Positions 1 to 5,069 of a stretch of DNA of 6,313 nucleotides are shown in pieces (the first letter of the stretch is position 1; each line of letters begins with the position of its first letter). Under the pieces are notes generated by a model. The model was not told the DNA's origin. It made no database searches and saw only the letters and a program-made list of their open reading frames with translations. The stretch is from positions 1-6,313 of the forward strand of contig CANGSN010000200.1 of the NCBI GenBank assembly GCA_947455805.1. The letters are read 5' to 3'. A program made the translations under genes and the position numbers. Source of the DNA: Planctomycetota bacterium (GTDB taxonomy: Bacteria; Planctomycetota; UBA1135; UBA2386).

Positions 1-1
1 C

Positions 2-67
2 ACCCGCGATGCCCTGATGGTCACCATCGACGAAGCCGTGGCTGCACTCGGCAACCTCAGCGCCTGA
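2..67 (+). CDS. C-terminal end of an unidentified protein, possibly a STAS-domain anti-sigma-factor antagonist (partial)
   Basis: An open frame enters from the left edge and ends at the TGA at 65-67. It gives about 21 residues, including ALMVTIDEAVAALGNLSA. The pattern of a short hydrophobic strand followed by a D-E-A-x-x-A-L helix is common at the C terminus of STAS-domain anti-sigma-factor antagonists, which often end in a T-x-x-E-A-L-A-A-L helix. The next gene encodes an RsbU/SpoIIE-type phosphatase, whose usual substrate is such an antagonist, so the guess suits the context. The visible part is far too short for a family call and could belong to something else. That this is coding is supported by the codon pattern and by the stop sitting 7 bases before the next start, as in an operon. 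Confidence 0.5.
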   Translation, partial: TRDALMVTIDEAVAALGNLSA

Positions 68-70
68 GGA
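66..70 (+). promoter_or_regulatory. Shine-Dalgarno of the phosphatase gene, overlapping the upstream stop codon
   Basis: GAGGA at 66-70 lies four bases before the GTG at 75-77 and shares its GA with the upstream TGA stop (65-67). It decides the GTG start for the phosphatase and implies that ribosomes finishing the upstream gene can re-initiate here. Confidence 0.6.
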
Positions 71-74
71 CCAA

Positions 75-1739
75 GTGACCACGCCGACGACCCTGCACCC
101 GTGGGCCGAGCCCGCGGCCCTGGCCAGCCTGCATGCGTGCCGCAACCAGGACGACCTGGATCGCGCGTTCGCTGCCGGCCTGACGGCGCTGCTGCCAGGC
201 ACCGACACGGCGATGTGCCTGAGCGAAGCCGTGGCGGAGCGGATGCGGGTCGGCTCGACCACCGGTCCGACGTGCCCCCTGCGTGGCCTGCGGTTCGCCT
301 CGGAGGCCGATTGGCCCTTGCCGGCGGAACAGCGGCTGCCGATCCGATACCTGCAGCACGAACTCGGCCAGCTGTTGGTGGGACGCGGACTCGACTCCGA
401 GGAACGCCGCCTCTTGGGCGCTGCGCTGGTTCACTACGGCACAGCCCTCGTCAACCTCACCCTGAACCAGGAAGCGAAGCAGGCGACCGAAGACTACTGC
501 GCGAGCCTGCAGGCGCTCGAGGAAGGCATCGTGCTGTTCCAGGAAGAGGATCCGGCCGCGATCACGGCTCGCATCCTCTGTCTGGCCGCGAGCATGGCCG
601 GAGCCGCGGCGGGCGCGCTCTATGTGCTCGAAACCGTCGGCGACCCTACCTCCGAGCTTCGCCTCGAGCAGGTGCTCGGCATTCCGGACAGCCTGCTGGC
701 GCAGTTCCGTTCGGCCGACGACAGCCCGTGGCCGGGGGCGCTGCTCGACCAGCCGGCACACGTGGCGAGTCGCGACGGCGACGGCAGCATCGCCAAGCTC
801 GCTGCCGATTGCGTGCCGGCGATCCTGCAACAGATGGTCGTGCTGCCGTTGCGTTACCACGGCGTCGTCGCCGGCATCTGCCTGCTGCTGAACCCGACCC
901 AGGACGGTGCGTCGACGCGCGACCACGTCGGCCGGCTGCACAGCCTCGGCCAGCTGGCCGCGGCGCTGTTGCACCGCCTACGGCTCGAAGCGCAGACCGC
1001 CAACAACCACACGATCGAACGCGAACTGCAGATCGCCGAGACGATCCAGCAGCGGCTTCTGCCCGACGGCCCGCCGCGCACCGAGGAGTACGACTTCGCC
1101 TGGCGCACGATCGCCGCCAAGAACATCGGTGGCGACTACCTCGACGTCGTCGCCGCGGACGACGGGGAGATCCACGCCGTCGTCGCCGACGCCTCGGGCC
1201 ACGGCATCAACTCGGCCCTGCTGATGACGTCGTTCCGCTCGAACTACCGTGGTCAGGTGATGTGGCAGGAGCCGGGGGACCTGGTGCACGACCTGAACGA
1301 AGAGGTCGTCAAGGAGGTCGGACCGACCGGCATGTTCATCACCGCGACGATGCTGCGCCTCGGTCTCGCGGACAAGCAGTTGACGATCAGCAGCGCCGGG
1401 CACTGCCCGACCATGATCCTCCGCGCCGGCGACGGCACGGTCGAGTCGATGGGCAGCAACGGTCCACCCCTCGGCTTCAGCAACGGCGTCGACTTCGACA
1501 TCAGTCGCTGCCAGCTCGGTGTCGGTGACATCGTGATGGTCTTCACCGACGGCATCACCGAGGCGACGAACGACGACTTGGACATGTTCGGCGAAGACCG
1601 TCTGCAGGCGATCCTCCGGCAGAGCGGCGCCATGCCAGCAGCCGGCATCGTGGACGCCGTGTTGCGCGGCCTCGGCGAGTTCACCGGGCGCAACCGCTAC
1701 GACGACGACGTCTCGCTGCTCGTGATTCGCGTGCGCTGA
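75..1739 (+). CDS. GAF-domain PP2C-type serine phosphatase (RsbU/SpoIIE family)
   Basis: This 554-residue protein has a C-terminal PP2C-type (SpoIIE) phosphatase domain of about residues 315-554. Visible motifs are the entry helix with ETIQQRLLP (322-330), GGDYLD (352-357, metal ligand D354), DASGHG (372-377, D372), SAGH (440-443), TDGITEA (491-497, D492) and DDDVS (543-547). All acidic metal-binding positions are present, so it should be an active Mn/Mg-dependent protein-serine phosphatase. Residues of about 150-300 look like a GAF sensor domain, and about 11-130 may be a second, more diverged one; a helical linker near 300-325 joins sensor to catalytic domain. No membrane segment or signal peptide is seen, so it is cytoplasmic. 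In this family the usual substrate is a phosphorylated STAS-domain anti-sigma-factor antagonist in a partner-switching pathway. The GTG start is chosen for its Shine-Dalgarno and close coupling to the preceding gene. The signal sensed and the sigma factor served cannot be read from sequence. Confidence 0.93.
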   Translation: MTTPTTLHPWAEPAALASLHACRNQDDLDRAFAAGLTALLPGTDTAMCLSEAVAERMRVGSTTGPTCPLRGLRFASEADWPLPAEQRLPIRYLQHELGQLLVGRGLDSEERRLLGAALVHYGTALVNLTLNQEAKQATEDYCASLQALEEGIVLFQEEDPAAITARILCLAASMAGAAAGALYVLETVGDPTSELRLEQVLGIPDSLLAQFRSADDSPWPGALLDQPAHVASRDGDGSIAKLAADCVPAILQQMVVLPLRYHGVVAGICLLLNPTQDGASTRDHVGRLHSLGQLAAALLHRLRLEAQTANNHTIERELQIAETIQQRLLPDGPPRTEEYDFAWRTIAAKNIGGDYLDVVAADDGEIHAVVADASGHGINSALLMTSFRSNYRGQVMWQEPGDLVHDLNEEVVKEVGPTGMFITATMLRLGLADKQLTISSAGHCPTMILRAGDGTVESMGSNGPPLGFSNGVDFDISRCQLGVGDIVMVFTDGITEATNDDLDMFGEDRLQAILRQSGAMPAAGIVDAVLRGLGEFTGRNRYDDDVSLLVIRVR

Positions 1740-1743
1740 GTCG

Positions 1744-1767
1744 GGTCGCCAAGGGCGCTGGCCGACC
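1744..1767 (+). terminator. Candidate hairpin after the phosphatase gene
   Basis: GGTCG at 1744-1748 pairs with CGACC at 1763-1767. C1749-C1750 can pair with G1760-G1761 if C1762 is bulged, leaving a nine-base loop. It begins four bases after the phosphatase stop. There is no T-tract after it, so it is not a classic intrinsic terminator. It could be a 3'-end stabilising hairpin, or chance in GC-rich DNA. Confidence 0.3.
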
Positions 1768-1855
1768 TCCAGTAGATGCCGTAGCGGGGCTGGATGCGCC
1801 GACCTCGTCGTGGATGGGCCCCGCGTTGCGGCGTCCAACACATCGTCGAGCCGGA

Positions 1856-1870
1856 TCGCCCAGCGGGCGA
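1856..1870 (-). terminator. Candidate hairpin just after rpoN
   Basis: TCGCCC (1856-1861), loop AGC, then GGGCGA (1865-1870) form a perfect six-pair stem with a three-base loop. Reading on the - strand it starts six bases after the rpoN stop codon (1877-1879). No T-tract follows on the - strand. Position and perfect pairing suggest a 3'-end hairpin for rpoN; the lack of a U-run keeps confidence modest. Confidence 0.4.
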
Positions 1871-1876
1871 GCAGGC

Positions 1877-3319
1877 TCAGAACCGACGGCGGCGGGTGCT
1901 GCTCTCGATGCGCAGCGCCTTGCGGTACTTCGTCACGGTGCGGCGCGCGATGTGCACACCGCGTTTGCCGAGTTCTTCGACGAGTTGGTCGTCCGACAGC
2001 GGGTTGTCCTTGTCCTCGTTGTCGACGATCTGCTTCAGCGTGTCCTTCACCGCCTGCTGGCTGACCATGTCGCCGGCGTCGGACATGGTGCCGCTGCTGA
2101 AGAAGCGCTTCATGTCGAAGATGCCCTGCGGCGTCTGGATGAACTTGCCCGAGGTCGCGCGGCTGACCGTCGAGATGTGCACCTTCACCGCGTCGGCGAT
2201 GTCCTGCATCTTCATCGGCTTCAGGTGCTGCACGCCGTGGCGCAGGAACCCTTCCTGGCGGCGCACGATCTCGTTGGCCACACGCTCGATGGTGTTCTGC
2301 CGCTGGTGCACCGCCTCGATGAACCACTTCGCGGCGTCGATCTTGCGCCGCAGGTACTCGTAGACCTTCGGGTCGTGCCGCGCCTCCTGAAGCAGGTTGC
2401 GGTAGACGGACGAGATCGTCAGCTCCGGCAGCGAGCCGCGCTGCGACTTCACCTCGAAGTGGCCGTCGACCTCCTCGATCAGCACGTCCGGCACGACGCC
2501 GGTGGTCGGGCGGGGCTGGAACTCGGCACCCGGGTGCGGATTGCAGTGCACCTTCAGGAACTCCCAGCACTCCTTGATCTCGTCGAGCGAGGCGCCGGTC
2601 TCCTTGGCGATCTTCGGCAGCTTGTTCATCGCCAGGTCGTCGAGGTGGTTCTCGACGATGCGCCGCGTCAGCGCCGGCACGTAGGCCATGTGGTCGAGCT
2701 GCATCAGCAGGCAGTCGCGCAGGTCTCTCGCACCGACGCCGACCGGCTCCAGGTCGCGCACGATGTCGACGGCTTCCTGCGCCAGCGGCAACGGCACCAG
2801 CAGCTGCTGGGCGATCGTCTCGGCCGAGTCGGCGAGGCGGCCGTCCTCGTCGAGCGAGAACACGATGTGCTCGACGACCCGGATCAGCTCCGGGTCCGAC
2901 TCCTGCGTGCGCACCTGCGTCATCAGGTACTCGGGCAGCGAGGTCGCACGGCCGGGCGTGTTGTTCAGCGCCTCGAGCTTCCTGTCCTCTTCGTCGGCCG
3001 AGCCGCCGCTGCCGCTCTGCCGCAGGCGCCAGTTCGGTTCGACGCGCGACTCGAGCTGCTCGATCTCCTGCGAGAACTGGCGCTGCAGGCGGTCGTCGAG
3101 CTGGTCGACGGGCTGCGGCGTCTCCACGGCGGCGACCTGGGCATCCGGCCGTTCGCTCTCGTCCTTGCGCTCGAGGAAGACGTTCTCCTGCAGTTCCTGG
3201 TCGATCTGGTCCTTCAGTTCGAGCAGCGGCAGCTGCAGGACCTGCATGGCCTGGATCATCTGCGGCGACTGGATCAGTCGCTGTTCGGTGCGCAGGGATT
3301 GGGACAGGCCGAGTCGCAT
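1877..3319 (-). CDS. rpoN: RNA polymerase sigma-54 factor RpoN
   Basis: This 480-residue protein has the complete sigma-54 layout and usual length. Region I (about 1-50) is glutamine- and leucine-rich, with SLRTEQRLIQSPQMIQAMQV and then LQLPLLEL; it contacts the AAA+ activators and holds the enzyme inactive. Region II (about 51-115) is variable and acidic. The core-binding region has FSLDEDGRL (144-152), EPVGVGARDLRDCL (181-194) and NPHPGAEF (240-247). The DNA-binding part has a helix-turn-helix (about 370-395, with HISTVSRATSGKF) and the RpoN box ARRTVTKYR (458-466), which reads promoter position -24. Sigma-54 directs core polymerase to -24/-12 promoters and needs an enhancer-binding ATPase to open them. 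The ATG is fixed by family N-terminal alignment and a strong Shine-Dalgarno just upstream. The box has T where the consensus ARRTVAKYR has A, a mild change. rpoN converges with the phosphatase gene, and upstream on its strand is an envelope protein gene rather than the common lptB, so the context is not the textbook one. Confidence 0.98.
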   Translation of the reverse strand: MRLGLSQSLRTEQRLIQSPQMIQAMQVLQLPLLELKDQIDQELQENVFLERKDESERPDAQVAAVETPQPVDQLDDRLQRQFSQEIEQLESRVEPNWRLRQSGSGGSADEEDRKLEALNNTPGRATSLPEYLMTQVRTQESDPELIRVVEHIVFSLDEDGRLADSAETIAQQLLVPLPLAQEAVDIVRDLEPVGVGARDLRDCLLMQLDHMAYVPALTRRIVENHLDDLAMNKLPKIAKETGASLDEIKECWEFLKVHCNPHPGAEFQPRPTTGVVPDVLIEEVDGHFEVKSQRGSLPELTISSVYRNLLQEARHDPKVYEYLRRKIDAAKWFIEAVHQRQNTIERVANEIVRRQEGFLRHGVQHLKPMKMQDIADAVKVHISTVSRATSGKFIQTPQGIFDMKRFFSSGTMSDAGDMVSQQAVKDTLKQIVDNEDKDNPLSDDQLVEELGKRGVHIARRTVTKYRKALRIESSTRRRRF

Positions 3320-3321
3320 CC

Positions 3322-3328
3322 CCTCCTT
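3322..3328 (-). promoter_or_regulatory. Shine-Dalgarno of rpoN, unusually close to the start
   Basis: The - strand reads AAGGAGG, then GG, then the ATG of rpoN. The seven-base match to anti-Shine-Dalgarno is excellent, but only two bases separate it from the ATG, closer than the usual 5-9. The family alignment leaves no better start, so the tight spacing may lower or tune initiation. Confidence 0.6.
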
Positions 3329-3365
3329 GTAGCCAGCGGGGGAGGATCGGTCACGGGTGCGACCT

Positions 3366-3408
3366 GCGTCGGCAGCGAGGAATCTTCGCCGCCTCGGGCC
3401 GCCGACGC
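3366..3408 (-). terminator. Large inverted repeat between the exported-protein gene and rpoN
   Basis: GCGTCGGC (3366-3373) is the exact reverse complement of GCCGACGC (3401-3408). Inside it CGAGG (3376-3380) pairs with CCTCG (3392-3396), leaving an internal loop and an 11-base apical loop. On the - strand the structure starts ten bases after the stop of the 544-residue protein and ends 46 bases before the rpoN ATG. There is no following T-run, so it may be a U-less terminator, a processing or stability hairpin separating two cistrons, or an attenuator in front of rpoN. Confidence 0.45.
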
Positions 3409-3418
3409 CGCAGTCGCC

Positions 3419-5053
3419 TCACCAGCGCACGACCGTCTGCAGAACGGAACGCCAGGAACGGCCTTCGATCGTCAGCATCGGGCCGTCGCCGTGCTCGATC
3501 GGCAGGCCGTTGACCACGAGGCCGCGGTGTTCGACCTGGCTGGTGGTCTGGTCGGTCGGCGTCAGCACACCGTTCGGCATGATGCTGCGGGCCTGCGGCG
3601 TGGCGGCGTGGGTGCAGCGCAGGCGCAAGTCGACGTGCGCCGCGCTGTCGACCAAGGTCGTCGTCGCCTGGATCCACGTGCCGGCCTGCAGGGCGGTGAC
3701 GATCGGCACCGACATGCTCGCTTCCTGCGCGATCTCCACTTCGACGTCGGTCAGCGCGTTGGTCTCCAGCAGGCGGGCGAGGTGCAGGCTGCGGCCGATC
3801 AGCGTCGGCGCGGCGATCTCGTAGAGGTTCGCGGTGCGTTCGGCGTTCGGTTCGCTGCTGCCTGGCACCGAGCCGGTGGCCACCAGCGTGGTGGTGCGCA
3901 GCAGGCGGTCCTGCAGCGAGCGCACGAGGTTGACGATGTTGCCGATGGCCTTGGCGTCGCCGGTCAGCAGCAGGTGCGAACCGATCGCCGCGACCGTGGC
4001 CTGGCCCTCGCCGCCCGCGGCGTTCGCCAGGTCGAACAGCTGGTCCATCGGCACGAAGCCGCACGACTGCGGCTCCTGGTCCGGGCGCGCGGGCGACGGA
4101 CCGACCGGCAGCAGCGACATCTCGGTCAAGGCGCCGAAGGGCACCACGGTGAAACCCTTGTCGGCGGCCGGCGTCGCGACGGCGCTGGCGGTGGCGCGCA
4201 GCGTCACCACGATCTGGCCGCCGAGGGCCGGATGGCCGCGCAGGACGACGGCCAAGGCGCCGCCGTTCGGGATGCGCCCGGACAGCGTGCCCATGCAGGT
4301 CTCGAGCGTCGGCACTTCGATGTCGGGCGCGCTCGCCGTGCCGGTCTGCATCGCGCGCGGGATGCCGCGACGCTGCGCCAGGGCGAACTGCGCGTGCACC
4401 ACCAGTTCGTCGCCACCGACCAGCGGCTGCACCTTGGCCAGGGCGATCGCGCCGTCGCGATACTCGGCCAGCATCGGATCGTTGATGAACGCCTTCTGCG
4501 CCACCTCGCCCAAGACGCTGCGCACGTAGGACTGCTTGCGCAGCCGCGACAGCGTCGCGATCTGGTCGACGCCGACGGTGTCGACGAGGCGCAGCCACGG
4601 TTGCCGGTCCTTGCTGAACTCGGCGAACGCCGCACCGTCGAGCACGCACGCGGGCGAGCTGCGATCGGTGGCGTCCCAGACCGCCAGTTCGATCTGCACC
4701 GGCCGCGTCAGCATGCGCGCGATCGATTGCACGTGCGTGCGGCAGGCGGCGACCGCGGCGGCGTCTCCTGCGAGCAGCAGGTTGCCGCCGGCGACGTGCC
4801 AGCGCAGCGTGCCGGCTTCGAGCGCTGGACCGTGCAGGACCCGCAGCGGATCGAGCAACGTGTCCGCGTCGAGCGGCGCCGACGTGGCCAGCAGGGCGTC
4901 GCGATCGGCCACCTCGAGCATCGTCGTCCGCGGCAGCTGCGCCGCGGCGTCGGCCGTCCGCAGCAGGTGCTGCAGCGGCACGGTGTCGAAGCCGGCGCGC
5001 GGCTCCTGCGGTGCGGACAGGGAGAGGGCCAGGAAGAGGATGGGTGCGTTCAT
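3419..5053 (-). CDS. Exported protein with two secretin-like repeats, function unknown
   Basis: I do not recognise a named family for this 544-residue protein. It opens with a short hydrophobic leader (APILFLALSLSA, about 3-14) that looks like a signal peptide, though there is no basic residue before it. The rest appears to be two related halves. Each has a module with LLLxGDA followed by an amphipathic helix: NLLLAGDAAA in a segment of about 60-116, and HLLLTGDAKA in about 334-386. These resemble the small alpha/beta N domains of secretins, and PVQIELAV (118-125) resembles the strand that follows those domains. Each half then has an A-Q-[KE]-A element (185-188 and 442-445) followed by G, a beta-rich stretch and a late hydrophobic strand. 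A true secretin pore was not identified, so it may be a degenerate secretin or a soluble envelope protein of that fold. The ATG lies 16 bases after the stop of the upstream gene with no clear Shine-Dalgarno, suggesting translational coupling. A GTG 36 bases further upstream (5087-5089) is a less likely alternative because it would bury the leader. Confidence 0.82.
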   Translation of the reverse strand: MNAPILFLALSLSAPQEPRAGFDTVPLQHLLRTADAAAQLPRTTMLEVADRDALLATSAPLDADTLLDPLRVLHGPALEAGTLRWHVAGGNLLLAGDAAAVAACRTHVQSIARMLTRPVQIELAVWDATDRSSPACVLDGAAFAEFSKDRQPWLRLVDTVGVDQIATLSRLRKQSYVRSVLGEVAQKAFINDPMLAEYRDGAIALAKVQPLVGGDELVVHAQFALAQRRGIPRAMQTGTASAPDIEVPTLETCMGTLSGRIPNGGALAVVLRGHPALGGQIVVTLRATASAVATPAADKGFTVVPFGALTEMSLLPVGPSPARPDQEPQSCGFVPMDQLFDLANAAGGEGQATVAAIGSHLLLTGDAKAIGNIVNLVRSLQDRLLRTTTLVATGSVPGSSEPNAERTANLYEIAAPTLIGRSLHLARLLETNALTDVEVEIAQEASMSVPIVTALQAGTWIQATTTLVDSAAHVDLRLRCTHAATPQARSIMPNGVLTPTDQTTSQVEHRGLVVNGLPIEHGDGPMLTIEGRSWRSVLQTVVRW

Positions 5054-5069
5054 GGCAGCAGCGGTGGGG

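Noticed and set aside
57..974. A 305-codon - strand frame opposite the phosphatase N-terminal half.
   Set aside because: Low-complexity Arg/Gln/Ala-rich translation opposite a real gene; a composition artefact.
101..1528. A 475-codon + strand frame overlapping the phosphatase in another frame.
   Set aside because: Its translation is mainly Arg, Pro, Gly and Ala with no motifs, and the overlapped frame carries all PP2C motifs.
978..2570. A 530-codon - strand frame covering the convergent gap and parts of two genes.
   Set aside because: It overlaps rpoN in a different frame and is antisense to the phosphatase; its composition is that of a shadow frame.
3329..3352. Promoter-like pair for rpoN on the - strand: GTGACC and TACAAG with 17-base spacing.
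   Set aside because: Each element matches the sigma-70 consensus at only four of six positions, and transcription would begin within the Shine-Dalgarno or start codon, which is not workable alongside the strong Shine-Dalgarno.
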